Source: Cokeromyces recurvatus (lineage: Eukaryota > Mucoromycota > Mucoromycetes > Mucorales > Mucoraceae). From it: a stretch of 64,000 nucleotides of DNA. The DNA lies in NCBI RefSeq assembly GCF_025118155.1, contig NW_026251395.1, positions 1-64,000 of the forward strand, given 5' to 3'. Under the pieces are notes generated by a model. That model made no database searches. It was given only the letters and a program-made list of their open reading frames with translations, and was not told where the DNA came from. The translations under genes were made by a program, and so were the position numbers. Positions 24,248 through 36,463 of the stretch are shown one piece after another; positions within the stretch are counted from its first letter, which is position 1; each line of letters begins with the position of its first letter.

Positions 24248-25504
24248 TTATGAATCTAAAGTATCATCAGAATAAATAATTGAACGAAGAATAGCACATC
24301 TTCTTTCCAACATAATCAGAAAGCTTTGCATTTGATGAGTAGACATACGACTAATTAATGACCTAAACCTTGTATCGTCATTTTGATAATTAGTATGATC
24401 TTCAGAAGGTGGTGTAGGAGGAAGAGATGGAAAGGCAATAGTAGTAGTAGTATTATTATTATTATTAGTAGTAGTAGTAGTAGTAGGCATAACGATGGAG
24501 GAAGGGAAAGGCTTTTGATCTAAACAAAGTTTTTGACGAGCTTTTTGATCTTCATCCTGTAACAAAATAGTGTCACAAGGTCTCTTTTGACCAATAGTAG
24601 GTGAAGTAGTAGTAGTAATAGTCTGTTGTTGCATATGATCATATAATTTACAAGCACCACAAATGTCTTGACCCATACTATTTGAATACCATGAAGAACT
24701 TGTTTGAAAACATTGATGACAACGCTTTCCTTCTTGATAAGATGTTTGTTCCTCTTCCTTTTCTCCACTTGCTTTTGACTCTTCAGTTTCCTGAGTGGTT
24801 AGGAAAAGATCAATCTGGTGTTTATTGTTTTGATTAGCCTGATGCTTTTGACGAATATGAAGAGGTCTATGCATATTATATTGTTTATAATAGAGACCAC
24901 AGGCATTACAGAGAGAATGAGCACGATCAGGGGTTCTACGCCATAAAGGAGTTTTGGTAACATGACAATTATAACACTCAATTTGACGTGAGGTACGATT
25001 AGGCTTGTTTGATTTAGAGATATTGCTTTTCCTTTTCATTTCCAATTTCTTTTTCAAATCCTGGATCATATCAACTTTTTGCCTTTTTCCATCTTCTTCT
25101 TCATCATTTCCATCTTCTCCTTCTCTTTCTCCTTCTTGAACTCTGTTTTGTTCATCTTCATCCTCTTTTCTTTCCACTTCTTCCTCTTCCTCCTCTTCCT
25201 CCTCCTCAAATTGAACAAATTGATCCAGATTATCTTGAGAACCTACTAGAGCGGTGTTTGACAGATTTTGAAGGAATTGAGGATCCAGTACGTGTAAGTC
25301 AGGACTATGAGCAGAATCGATAGAGGAAGTAGGAGAAGGAGGTAAGTTATTCAGAACAGGCCCTGATGAAGAAGAAGAAGAAGAGGCTTGATTGTATTGT
25401 TGTTGCAAAAGATTAGATAAACTATCCTTGTCAAAAAGTTCATTAGAACTACCATCACTTAAATTGACGCTCATATATTGTAACATGAACTCTTCGTTAT
25501 CCAT
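24248..25504 (-). CDS. GATA-type zinc finger transcription factor with a second degenerate finger
   Basis: Single exon, 418 aa. The N-terminal part is Ser-rich with a long acidic stretch (about residues 99-140), followed by a basic segment. At about residues 177-203 there is a classical GATA finger (CYNCHVTKTPLWRRTPD, then CNACGLYYKQY), which binds GATA sites in DNA. About 60 residues later, CHQCFQTSSSWYSNSMGQ and CGACKLYD keep the CxxC-x18-CxxC spacing but lack the conserved LWRR core, so this second finger is probably structural or for protein contact. The C-terminus has Thr/Asn runs encoded by simple repeats. Fungal GATA factors regulate nitrogen use, iron, light or development; which one applies cannot be told, as no PAS domain or other marker is present. 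Confidence 0.9.
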   Translation of the reverse strand: MDNEEFMLQYMSVNLSDGSSNELFDKDSLSNLLQQQYNQASSSSSSSGPVLNNLPPSPTSSIDSAHSPDLHVLDPQFLQNLSNTALVGSQDNLDQFVQFEEEEEEEEEEVERKEDEDEQNRVQEGEREGEDGNDEEEDGKRQKVDMIQDLKKKLEMKRKSNISKSNKPNRTSRQIECYNCHVTKTPLWRRTPDRAHSLCNACGLYYKQYNMHRPLHIRQKHQANQNNKHQIDLFLTTQETEESKASGEKEEEQTSYQEGKRCHQCFQTSSSWYSNSMGQDICGACKLYDHMQQQTITTTTSPTIGQKRPCDTILLQDEDQKARQKLCLDQKPFPSSIVMPTTTTTTNNNNNTTTTIAFPSLPPTPPSEDHTNYQNDDTRFRSLISRMSTHQMQSFLIMLERRCAILRSIIYSDDTLDS

Positions 25505-28500
25505 AATTTTTTAAAGTTTGTATGAAAGAAAAAAAAAGGGGGAAAGAAGGAAGAAGAAAAGAAAAAAAGAAAGAGAATATAAGAATCCTTGTTGATTATT
25601 ATATTCTTTGTTTTAACTGATGAAAATCCAGGAAAGAAAAAGAAAGAGGAAAAGAAAATTAAAAAAAAAAAAAAAGAAAAGAGACATTATTTTTCATTTA
25701 AAATATTTATATTCCTTTCTTTTTTATCCGCCTATTAGATTCATTTCCTTTTTTTTATTCTGTTACTTAGCAACAACAACAAGCTCTTCTTTTTTTTTTC
25801 CTTTTCCTTATATTTATGTAAATATTAAAAAGAAAAAAAAAAGCTCTAATCAGGTAAACTCTACCCTTATTATAATTTATTGTATAACGATGTCCATGAC
25901 CGTTTAATAATATTAACTATGATATACATTCTATCTGTCTAAAATAAGTGAAACGGGGGGAAGGGGTTTTTTTTTGTTTAAAAAAAAAAAAAATCCGCAT
26001 GTATACTTAAACTCACACTTTGCTTTAATTTTTTTTTTTTTTTTTTTTTTGTATTACAGCCGTTTTTTATTTTATTTTCGATAATTCTGAATAGTAAATA
26101 CATATTTATATCTCTAATTACCATATACTCCGACAAATAAAATATAATTATAATTCATGTCATCATAATAAATAAAAAGCTTGTAAACGTAAAGTTGCTT
26201 GCTACAATGAAGAAAAGGGAGAGAGACAAGTAGTCACCAATAGATGACTCAATTTTGGGTAACCAAAAAAAAAAAAAAATCGGCAATTTAAAATAATAGA
26301 TAATAATACTAAATAAATATTCACCATGATTCATATGTGTAAAGGGAAGTATTAGGGATAAGCGTATAAGTGACTGCTATTTGTATATAATACAGTGATA
26401 ATAATGTATATATCATGTGTAAATTTATATACAATAATATGATCAGTCCAATAAGGTGAAAATAATGTAATCAGAGAATCCGTTTTTTTTTTTCTTCGTG
26501 TTTTTCCAAATATTTTTTTTTTATATTGGTCCGATCATTTAAGCCTTGTGATTGGTGATAGATTAGAGGAATAATAAATAAAGCAAAACAGCGCAATCAC
26601 TAAACTAATAAATATACAAGAAAACATGTAGTATGTATACACTTCTATATATGTGTATACATATTAATAAGTAAATACACATAAAATAAAATAAAGCTGA
26701 TATAATAGAGAAGATTATATTATTATGGAGTGAATATTTTACATGTGTACTAATGACTTTATCATTTGACTATTTTTTTTTTTTTTATGTTAGACATAAG
26801 ATAGGGTCGGGTTGATAATAATAACCATATTTAGAACTATAGATGTTTCTTATTTTATAAGTTTTTTATTCTAACAAATGAACTTCACATCCATGAATAG
26901 AGAAATAATTAGATAATTTGATTGGCTCAAAGAAAGATTGCGTGCATTTTAGTTTCCCTGAAATTTTCTATATTTTGAATTCAGGGTTTTTTAAATTATT
27001 ATGTAAATACATTATTTGACAAGGAATATCATTTTACATTTATACGTAATAAATAATAAGAAGAATATAAATGAATATGAATACAGTGTTTTTTGTTTTT
27101 TACTTTTGTTTTTTGTTTTTTGTTTTTGTTTTTGTTTTTTGTTTTTTGTCTTTCGTGTTTTGTTTAATATTCCCATATTACTATTAGTACGATATAGTTT
27201 AGTTAATATGTAGATCCTTTTTTTTTAAAAAAAAAGGAAAAAAAAACATTGAATATTGAATCTAAATAAACTTTATATTCAGATCATTTTTTAATTGGAT
27301 ATGAAGGTTAATAGTGTAGTAAAAGAAAAGACACTATAATATTCATGCCTTTTTTTTTATCCTATCTACATACTACTTTATATTAATAAAAATGCCGTTA
27401 TTAAGAATAAATATATAAAATTCTAAAGTATATCTCTTGTTAAGTAATTAAAATATAATATGATTGTTTTCTTTTTTTTTTGAAAAAAAAATAAATAAAT
27501 AAATAAATACCTAATCTGAATACATGTTTATTTTCTTTAATTTATTTATTCTTACTATTTTTTTAGTGTATATATGCATATTCAAACATAAATGTAAGAT
27601 GGATTTTCTTTGTTTTTCTTTCTTAATATGGATAGAATATGTTAAAGTATATAAAGGAAAAGAAAAGATTAGACACTTGTATATATATACATGTAAATGA
27701 ATAAATAAAGTTTTACATTGTTCCGAAAAAATAGATGTATAGTCAGGCTTGTAAGAGTGTGCTCAAGACTCATAACTTAGCTTATATGTGGATGTAGATA
27801 CGTTTGTTTACGGTATGGCTAAATAAAAGGCATTCTTTGTTACTACATGCACATTCGTCTTTATCTTGGATTATAGCAACATTCGATAATTGATTAGGGC
27901 CTTAATTGAATCTGATTGCTCAAGTTGATTTACTTTTTGTTCCCTCTAGAGAGGAAGAAAAGTGAATGTGATATTTGAGGATTAACCTGTTCATTTGGGG
28001 AATACGAGTATAGCCTTTGTCCATATTATTAAAAATGACTCATCAGTTGCAACTTTATATAATATATATAAATTTATACAAATATATTTAAATTATAGTA
28101 TATTTGTAATCTAATAAGAATACAAAATTTTAGTTTGTGCAATCCTTCGCTTCTTTATAACATTGACTTTATTTTATTAAAAGTGATCTCATTATAAAGC
28201 GAATATAAATTGTTATCAACTTTTGTTTATCTTAGTATTAAACACACACACACACACACTACTATGCAGTATAAATATATACATAAGTGTATTAATAATG
28301 TGTATACACCGCTTATATTAGAAAATAGTGTTTATTTGGAAGCTATATAAATTACATTTTTTTTTATTCGATATTTTCTAAAGCTAATATATAACTGTAT
28401 CATATAGAAGAGACGAATATAATAATTTATATTAAACTTATTTAACTTAGATATAGAAAAAAAGGTACATCCCTTTTTTTTTATCAATAATATTATTTAT

Positions 28501-29132
28501 TGTTAGGATTCAATTTTGAATATTTATTCTATTTACTTTTCTATATTACAACAATGACTATGTTTAAAAAGTGTAGAACAAACTTATCATAAATGAATAT
28601 CACTGTGAGAACAAGTATGGCTAATCGGAATACTTATGTATAGCATTAATAATGAGCTAATAACATTATGTATTATATCGTTAGAAAAAAAATAAAATAA
28701 ACCAAAGTACATTTTTAGTGAAAAGAGATATAAATTATCGAAACAAATGGTACCTAATAAAGAAACCAATTGTGTCTAATAGCGTTTTTTTTTTTTTTTT
28801 TTTTTTTTTTCGTTGGTGATATTTAATTAGATTATTCTTTGGGTTGAATCATATTTCCAGTAAAAGATTAAGATATTAATAGACGATTTCTACTGTCCTG
28901 TCAAATAAATAAACAAAAAAAAAAAAACTTGAATTAACATAAATATTGTGTTGCTCTTTAATTCCTTATATTTATACAGTTGATAATAACTACATAAACA
29001 AAAATAAATACTCCACATTTTTAAAATCCGAAGTAAATTAAAGACAGTACGTATTTCTATTGGCCATGTCACGTGACTCAAAACCTGAAGTAATAGTTAT
29101 GTAATTTTTTATGAAGCCCAAAAAACAACAAA
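25505..29132. other. Long gene-poor interval
   Basis: About 3.6 kb of very AT-rich DNA with many homopolymers (25978-25993, 26030-26050), short A/T palindromes and a small CA repeat at 28240-28257. All open frames are short and low-complexity. I see no recognisable coding or RNA feature. Confidence 0.45.
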
Positions 29133-29205
29133 GCCTTCTTGGCTCAGTTGGCAGAGCGTCTGCCTAGTAAGCAGAAGGTCGCCAGTTCGATTCTGGCAGA
29201 AGGCA
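29133..29205 (+). tRNA. tRNA-Thr (anticodon AGU)
   Basis: Acceptor stem GCCTTCT pairs with AGAAGGC, followed by discriminator A. The D arm contains GGCTCAGTTGGCAGAGC. The anticodon stem TCTGC/GCAGA closes loop CTAGTAA, placing AGT at 34-36. The T arm is GCCAG-TTCGATT-CTGGC. A TTTT terminator follows at about 29211. No intron, all stems well paired. Confidence 0.95.
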
Positions 29206-30151
29206 TCCATTTTTATTTTTTTTTTAATTTTTCTTCATCTTTGAAAAGACTTTATGGTGGCATCCACCAGAAGTATTGCGGGTATTTTTCTTAAATTTAT
29301 ATCTAATTTCTTTTGTGGTACGACACTAGTATTTAAAGTCTTGATGAAATACGATACCCTATTTTAACTGGAGTGGTGTATCTGATGATCAGAAAATAGT
29401 ATGAGTTGTTAATACAATTGTTAGTATTAAATAATAAATATCACTATTGTTCAGAAGAAGCCCTCTCCTCTATAGTAAATACATCTATTCATATTACACT
29501 TTTTATAATATTATACACTATTTCTAGAAATAAATATTAGAAGATGTTGAAGATGAAATAGAATAAAAAAAAAACCAAGTTTGAAGCACATTCAAATTAC
29601 ATAAGAATTAGTACCAAATATACGAAATATCAAATAATTAGTTGCACTTATTTTTTTCCTTGAGTAAATTTAGTATACTACTGAATTATATGTATTTTAT
29701 TAGTCTTTGTCTTTTTTTTTTTTTTTTTCTTTTCTTCTTTTTTGTTATTCTTAACCTTTCATTGTTCCGGCCTAGGATAAAGCTGATAACTTGTATTTAT
29801 TAATAAAAATAAACTACGAATCTGTATATATAACGTGTATAACAATTATTAAAAGTCATAAATACATAAATATATTTATTTTTAACATGTGAAATAATAT
29901 TACCATGCAGCAAATATTTGTTACGGGTAACGCGAAATCATTGTTTAGCAATACATAAAAAAAAAAAAAATCTGTGCACTTTTATAAATAGAATAGCATA
30001 ATTCATCAAACATATAAAAAATTTATTATCTTACAACATATAGAAAGGGGAATATACAACAACATGTAAAATGCAAATAAAAAAACAAATAATAATAAAA
30101 AGAAGAAGAAGGGAAAGGATGGGGGTAAGTAGGTGTGTAAGGGTAGAATGC
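29206..30151. other. Gene-free interval
   Basis: AT-rich with T tracts (29710-29730). No gene or RNA seen. The right part is the 3' region of the minus-strand gene ending at 30152. Confidence 0.4.
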
Positions 30152-31120
30152 TTAAATAGTTGATGCTGTTTTAAAAGAGGAATTTGTTGAATCCTTTTCG
30201 TCTTTGTTTATAAACATGAGCATCACTTGTGCAGCAGCATTCGTTTCTATCGAGTCAGATTCATTTCTGACGTCAGTAGATTGATTAGGAATAGACAAAG
30301 ATAAGCGAAGTTGACTTGTTCTAGTCCAATCATCTTCATCAAGAAGAGACGGCTCTTCTAGAGAAGTAGAATCTTCTTCCTTTTTTCCTTCAGTCATAGC
30401 GATTGCGTATGATAAATAATCTAAAGAATTCTTTACTACAGATGGTTCACCATTTATAGCTGACGGTACATAAGCAGCATCAAAAGAAGAACGTAAATTG
30501 GTATCTACGATAGCTGATTTTTTATCATTTAACATCCAATCTTCTTGTTGTTGAGGCTGTTGATCAATAGGACATAGGATAGTAGAAAGTTGCAAAGAAT
30601 TATGTCTTTCACGGTAATTATTCTGAGATTGGGAAGGAGGATGACTTTTACGACGTCCTCTTTTTGATCTTTTATAGTTGACTGAATTACAAACAAAGTT
30701 CAATAAATCTGTCTTTGGTTCAATACTATGAGATAAAGATCGATTAAGAGTTTTTGTTGAACGTCTAGATTTCACATGCTTTGCATTTAATGTAGGGATA
30801 TAAGGACGTTTATCGATAATATCTTGTTGTGTAAATCGAGGTTTAGGAAGGTCTTTAATAATTTGTTTTTGTTTTTGTTTCCAAAAGCATTCAACATCTC
30901 CTAAAGAGTTATTTTCCCAACCATAATTAAGTTTAAAACGTGCAAAGTTTAATCGTGTTTTTAAAGATTCAAGATACTATTAAATAATATTAAGAAAAAG
31001 AAAAGGGAAAGAGCGGCTATTAATACTTACTTTTAAAGCATCTTCATTGCAGTTATTTACAAATATTTGATTGTGATAATCTGAAAGATAATCCAATTTA
31101 TTGTTACTACTTTTATGCAT
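30152..31120 (-). CDS. Possible Whi5/Nrm1-like G1/S repressor
   Basis: Two exons, 31120-31031 and 30976-30152; 304 aa. Near the N-terminus, across and after the intron, is YLESLKTRLNFARFKLNYGW. This resembles the short GTB motif of fungal Whi5/Nrm1 proteins (L-x-x-RL-x-x-A-x-x-K), which binds the SBF/MBF cell-cycle transcription factors. The remainder is polar and disordered: a basic patch KRSKRGRRKSHPP at mid-protein and many Ser/Asp/Glu, as expected for a phospho-regulated repressor. There is no catalytic domain. The assignment rests on one short motif, so function is tentative; an unrelated disordered nuclear protein is the alternative. Confidence 0.45.
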
Positions 31121-31375
31121 GTTGTAAAAAAAAAAAAAAAAAAGAGAGGGGAAATATTAAAAAAAAAATAAAAATAAAAAAATAAAGGGATGAAACACAA
31201 TTAAAATAAATAACAATAGTAGTAATAATAAAAGGAATAGAACAGAATATAATAATTTGTTACTTTTTCCCCCCCTTTTTTTTTTTTTTTTTTATATAAA
31301 ATAAAAGTTCAACTTATTTTTTTTTTCACAAAAAGAACCGTGTTCCGGCGCGTCGCGGAGTCTAAACCAATGCGC

Positions 31376-31424
<49 letters not shown>

Positions 31425-31977
31425 TTGATGAAGAAAATATATATCTAAAAAAAAGGGGAGGAGATTATTTTTTATTTTTATTTATTTTTTTTAAAATATA
31501 CATGTACACAACAAAATTATTAAATAACAAAATGTATACATTTCCCCTCCCCCCAAATTAAAAAAAAAAAAAATATGACTTAGTTACGAATTTCCGAAAA
31601 AAAAAGTTTCTTTGAAAAATAAATAAATAAACCATTTTTACTACTTGTTTACCGTTTTCTCTTTTATATTATTTTAATAAATCCATATATTCAAAATACT
31701 TTATTACAAATGACTGTATGAAAGAGTCAAAATTAAGAATAAACTGACTTTTTTTTTTTTTTTTTTTTTTTTGTGATGATGATTACTATTACATTTATCT
31801 ATAATAATGTGTACATTTGATTAATAGAAAAATCAATTACATCATTTTCTTTCTTTCTCTCTCTCCTTTTCCTTCACTGCTTTCATTATATATATATATA
31901 TATATAACAAAACAAAAATAATACAGTAATTTATTTGCATTCATTGAATTTTATAACTTGTTGTCCATTAAAACGTA
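31121..31977. other. Intergenic, with very long T tracts
   Basis: Contains a T run of about 46 nt at 31378-31423 and others at 31277-31293 and 31750-31772, plus an AT dinucleotide run near 31890. No gene. Likely includes the promoter of the gene starting at 31120 and the 3' end of the Pmp3 gene. Confidence 0.5.
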
Positions 31978-32253
31978 TTAATTAGGATTAGTTGCACCAT
32001 ATACAATTCTAGAGGGGTCTTCAGCTGCAACTCTTTCATAGCGAAGTCCACCTGATTCAATATCTTCAACATTATCATTATATTTGTGAACAATATAAAA
32101 GCCATGAATTATACCTGGGATAGCTCCTAATGCACAAAGACAAATATTTATTAATAAATCAACACTACAGCCCGTCTTGATAGCAACAGAAGCAGGTGGA
32201 AAGAAAAAGGCTATAAAAAAGAGCGCAATGTCTCTACTACTATAAGGACTCAT
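31978..32253 (-). CDS. PMP3: Pmp3/UPF0057 plasma-membrane proteolipid
   Basis: Single exon, 91 aa. Two membrane helices (DIALFFIAFFFPPASVAI and INICLCALGAIPGIIHG) flank the conserved loop KTGCSVDLLINICL, the signature of the Pmp3/RCI2/SNA family. These small proteins sit in the plasma membrane and influence membrane potential, cation tolerance and lipid homeostasis (family knowledge). The C-terminal tail of about 35 residues (YNDNVEDIESGGLRYERVAA) is longer than in yeast Pmp3 (55 aa) and resembles the SNA2/SNA3-type tails that can be ubiquitinated or sorted. Start ATG at 32253 is the only sensible one. Confidence 0.9.
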   Translation of the reverse strand: MSPYSSRDIALFFIAFFFPPASVAIKTGCSVDLLINICLCALGAIPGIIHGFYIVHKYNDNVEDIESGGLRYERVAAEDPSRIVYGATNPN

Positions 32254-32746
32254 TTATCCGAATTCAATAACTACTAGTAATAACAAAAAAAATAAAAAAT
32301 AAATAAAAAATAAATAAATAAAATAAAAAAAAAATCCCCTCAGAAAATAAAAATTATTTACTGTGATTATTAAAATACACATATTCACGTGTTGCATAAT
32401 AATATGAATATCAATTCGAATACGAATAAGAATAATGTTTATTACTAACTACTACTATTATATACATATATATTTTTTTTTATCTGTGCATGACGCATAA
32501 ATCATTATTAATATACATCTTTTATTTTAAACCAATAAAAGAGTTGAAATTTATCAAATGATGCAAAAAAAAAAATAAATAAAAAAAAGATGGAGAATTA
32601 AACTTATTGGATAAAAATCAAAGTCACAATCCTAAGATGACCCTTTTTTTTTCTTTTTCAGCATCAACATCTCTTTTAATTTATTTATCTATCTCTTTTT
32701 TTTTTTTTTTGAAAAAAAAAAAAAAGACTTTTTACTATTCTCAAAG
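32254..32746. other. Divergent intergenic region, Pmp3 and FOL1
   Basis: AT-rich, with an A/AATA-rich block at 32284-32335 and a T tract at 32698-32710. Promoters of both flanking genes should lie here. No specific motif is supportable. Confidence 0.45.
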
Positions 32747-35014
32747 ATGGAGGAAAAGAAGCGATACGACAAGATATTAATAAAGAATTTAGTTTTAAAG
32801 AATGTAGCAGGAGTAGAAGCATGGCAAAGACTTAAATCACAACCTGTCATTATTAGTGTTGAATTATATACAGATATTAGTGCCGCTGGCAATACAGACC
32901 ATGTTACAAATACGATTCATTATGGTCATGTCACGAAGGCTATTACGACATTGGTTGAAAGTCGTACCTTTAAATCACTGGAGGCGTTAGCTCATGCTGT
33001 TGTCAAACTTTGTTGTGTTCAGTTTGGTGCAGCAAGAACACAAGTGACAGTGGAACAACCCAAGGCGCTCTTACATGCTGCTGCCTCAGGTGTAAAGTTA
33101 ATGCGTGCTATTGAAGATTATCGACAGAGTTCAGCAGATGAGGAGATGACAACAGGCCAAGTATCAGGATTAGGTGTTGCAGATGAAATCTTTGTACGTG
33201 ATTTACGTCTTCATACCATTGTCGGCGTTAACCCATGGGAACGTGAGGAAAAACAGGTTGTGGTGATCAATCTCAAGATCTATCCTTCCTCTTTACCTTA
33301 CGGTGGTGGTCATTCGGAAAAGAATACATCTTATAATTTGCGTACCATCGTTCGTACGTTGACTCGACATGTGGAAGCCTCTGGCTACAAGACAATTGAA
33401 GCCTTTGCTATCACGTTAGCTCGATTAGCACTTGAAAAATGTCATGTCAACAAGATCTCAATTCGGGTAGAGAAGCCTAGTGCAATTTTATTTGCTGATT
33501 GTTCAGGCATTGAGGTAACGCGTGATCGTATCTGGTTAAGACAAATGATAGAGGAAGAGCAAAGGGCAGGTCAGAGATATATCCATTATGCTGGTAAACT
33601 TCATTACAGTAAGGAAATCCCTGCTCATTATACCCAAACTGTTTATATTGCCTTTGGATCTAATATGGGGGATCGTGTGAAGAATATCAAGATGGCCCTT
33701 GACATGCTTGAAAGGGAAGGGAAGAGTATCGTGTTAGATACAAGTTCCCTATATGAAACACCTGCCATGTACTATACAGAACAACCTGCTTTCTTGAATG
33801 GTGCTTGTAAAATCGCTACTTGTCTAGAACCTTATGCATTATTGGATACCTTGAAGGAGATTGAACATACCTTGGGTCGTCTCCCGACTTTCAGAAATGG
33901 TCCTCGACCGATTGATCTTGATATTCTCTTTTATAACAACCTTGTCTTGGATGATGATGAGGGTCGATTAATCATCCCACATAAATCAATTCAGGAGCGT
34001 GAGTTTGTACTTTGGCCCTTATGTGATATTGCGCGTGATATGGAGCACCCGCGCCTTTTTAAAACAAATGGGCAACTATTATCACAACTTTTAAAGGCAG
34101 CAGAAGAAAGTGAGGAAGGGCGAGCAGAGATTAAGAAGGTGATACCTATTCAAGAGAATCAGCTTTGGTATTGGGATAAAAGAACATATATCATGGGTAT
34201 CTTGAACGTGACACCAGATAGTTTTTCTGATGGTGGGAAACATGTCGATGTGGATACAGCTGTAGCAGCAGCCTTCAGGATGAAAGAAGAAGGTGCAGAT
34301 ATAATTGATATTGGAGGAATGTCAACGCGTCCAGGCGCAGATGATAGTTTCCCTGAAGAAGAAGAGATACGTCGTGTGATCCCTGTGATTAGTCGATTAA
34401 GAGAAGCAGGGTTTGATTTACCCATCTCTATCGACACCTTTCGTGCCTCTGTGGCTCAAGCAGCTATTGAAGCAGGTGCTAATTTAATTAATGATATTAG
34501 TGGAGGCGTTCGTGATCCGAATATGTTAAAAACGATGGCAGAGTGTAATGTACCGGTCTGTTTGATGCATATGCGAGGAGATGCTCATACGATGATGTCA
34601 AAGGAAAATACAACTTATGAGAATGATGATGTAGTGGATGAAGTATCTCATGTTTTACATCTTCTTGTAGAAAGAGCCATCGCAGCTGGTGTCCATCGAT
34701 GGAATATCATTATCGATCCTGGAATAGGATTTGCAAAGACAGCTGATCAAGATTTTGATCTTTTACGTCATTTAACTGACATCTCTCAGGCTCAAGACTC
34801 TCCATTACACGCTTTACCTTCTCTAGTAGGTATCAGTCGAAAGAAGTTTATTGGTCGTGTTACGGGTGTTGAAAAAGCGGAAAGAAGGACATTTGGAACG
34901 GCAGGTGCTGTTGCTGCATGTGTCGCTGGAGGAGCTAATATCATACGAGTCCATGATGTTCGACCTATGTGGGAAGTTATTCAAGTATGTGATAGTATTT
35001 GGAAAAAGAAATGA
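32747..35014 (+). CDS. FOL1: Trifunctional folate enzyme: DHNA, HPPK and DHPS
   Basis: Single exon, 755 aa. It makes the dihydropteroate precursor of folate. Domains in order: two FolB/DHNA units (about residues 8-110, KNVAGVEAWQRL; and 140-245, TIVGVNPWEREEKQ); HPPK (about 295-440, TVYIAFGSNMGDRVKNI and GPRPIDLDILFYNN); and DHPS (about 475-755, GILNVTPDSFSDGGK, IDIGGMSTRPGA, SIDTFRAS, DPGIGFAKT, VGISRKKFIGR). All signature residues for pterin and pABA binding look present, so it should be active. Fungal Fol1 normally has this architecture. The DHPS part is the sulfonamide target. The HPPK-DHPS junction carries a short linker. Intact. Confidence 0.97.
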   Translation: MEEKKRYDKILIKNLVLKNVAGVEAWQRLKSQPVIISVELYTDISAAGNTDHVTNTIHYGHVTKAITTLVESRTFKSLEALAHAVVKLCCVQFGAARTQVTVEQPKALLHAAASGVKLMRAIEDYRQSSADEEMTTGQVSGLGVADEIFVRDLRLHTIVGVNPWEREEKQVVVINLKIYPSSLPYGGGHSEKNTSYNLRTIVRTLTRHVEASGYKTIEAFAITLARLALEKCHVNKISIRVEKPSAILFADCSGIEVTRDRIWLRQMIEEEQRAGQRYIHYAGKLHYSKEIPAHYTQTVYIAFGSNMGDRVKNIKMALDMLEREGKSIVLDTSSLYETPAMYYTEQPAFLNGACKIATCLEPYALLDTLKEIEHTLGRLPTFRNGPRPIDLDILFYNNLVLDDDEGRLIIPHKSIQEREFVLWPLCDIARDMEHPRLFKTNGQLLSQLLKAAEESEEGRAEIKKVIPIQENQLWYWDKRTYIMGILNVTPDSFSDGGKHVDVDTAVAAAFRMKEEGADIIDIGGMSTRPGADDSFPEEEEIRRVIPVISRLREAGFDLPISIDTFRASVAQAAIEAGANLINDISGGVRDPNMLKTMAECNVPVCLMHMRGDAHTMMSKENTTYENDDVVDEVSHVLHLLVERAIAAGVHRWNIIIDPGIGFAKTADQDFDLLRHLTDISQAQDSPLHALPSLVGISRKKFIGRVTGVEKAERRTFGTAGAVAACVAGGANIIRVHDVRPMWEVIQVCDSIWKKK

Positions 35015-35287
35015 TCGAAATTCTATATTTAAAACACATAAAAAAAAAAACTGTATAAATTTATATATATTTTATTTTATTTTATTTTTTTTATTTTATT
35101 TTAATTTAATAAATAATATGATCCAAAAAAGGTATTCATTGGCACATGTGACTGTTAACCCATATATCGATAAATCATGCCAATGGGACTACTGCTCCTC
35201 AATTATTTTTTTTTTCTTTCTCTCTTTCTTTCTTGTGTTTCCTCATTCATATAAATATCTATATTAACTTGCTTAGAATACTTTATA

Positions 35288-36431
35288 ATGGCGTCTATCT
35301 ATACAAAAAGACTCACTAAAGAATTAAAAGGTGAATTCATTTTTCATTCAGCTTTTTTTTTTGTTTTTTTGTTTTGTTATTATTATATTTTTTACTTAAT
35401 AAATAAAACAAAATATAATAGATCTAAATAAAAATCCACCAGAAGGTGTTATTATAGAAGAAGCAGATAACCTAAAAAGGTATGTACTTTATTGAAATAT
35501 ATACGTCTATAAATATATACTTGAACTAACATATAAGTCTGTCTATCTGTCTATTTATATATTTAAGCTGGAGACTTTGCTTAATTGGTGCAGCAGGTAC
35601 TATTTACGAGGTTAGAAATAACTATAGAAAAAAAAAAAAACTTCCCCTTTTCACATATTTTTCATTTTCTTTTGATATAATATATTAACGTATCTAATTT
35701 CATATATAAGGGAGAAAAGTTTAAACTAGAGGTATTAACATCATCTATTTATTTAAAAAAAAAGAAAGATAGAAATGTTATTTATTCAGTGCTAATATGA
35801 ATGATTGTTAGTTTCGATTCCCCCCGCAATATCCATTAGAAGCACCTGAAGTTATTTTTATACAACCTTATGTACCTGTTCATCCACAGTAAGAGATTAT
35901 TAAATTCGTATCTTTTTTTATTGTATTCATTTATTTTACTCTTTAGTGTAAGGAAAAAAAAAAACGAAACGAAACGAAACGAAAGGCTTGCTTATAAAAA
36001 TAAAAAAAATTTAATAGATATATTCAAATGGACACATCTGTTTGAATATTCTTTATAAGGACTGGTCGCCTGTCCAGACAGTTGCTCATGTATGCTTGTC
36101 TATTATATCCATGATTTCTAGCTGTACAAAAAAGGTATAATAAATCAGTAGAATTTATATATGTATACATATATATATTTTTTTTAATAAAAAGAATCAT
36201 CTTCCCTCAACAACTTCTTTATTTATTTTTATTTTTATTTTTTTGTTTGGGGGAAATCATGTTTATCATTTATAGGAACTTCCACCAGATAATGATTTAT
36301 ACGTTAAAAGTGCATCTACTTCACCTAAAAAAACTTCTTGGGCTTTTCAGGTAACATACATTTTTTTCTTTTTTCTCTCAAAAAGAAAACTAATTTTAAA
36401 GTTTTTTTTTTTTATTCATTAGTAAGGATTA

Positions 36432-36463
<32 letters not shown>

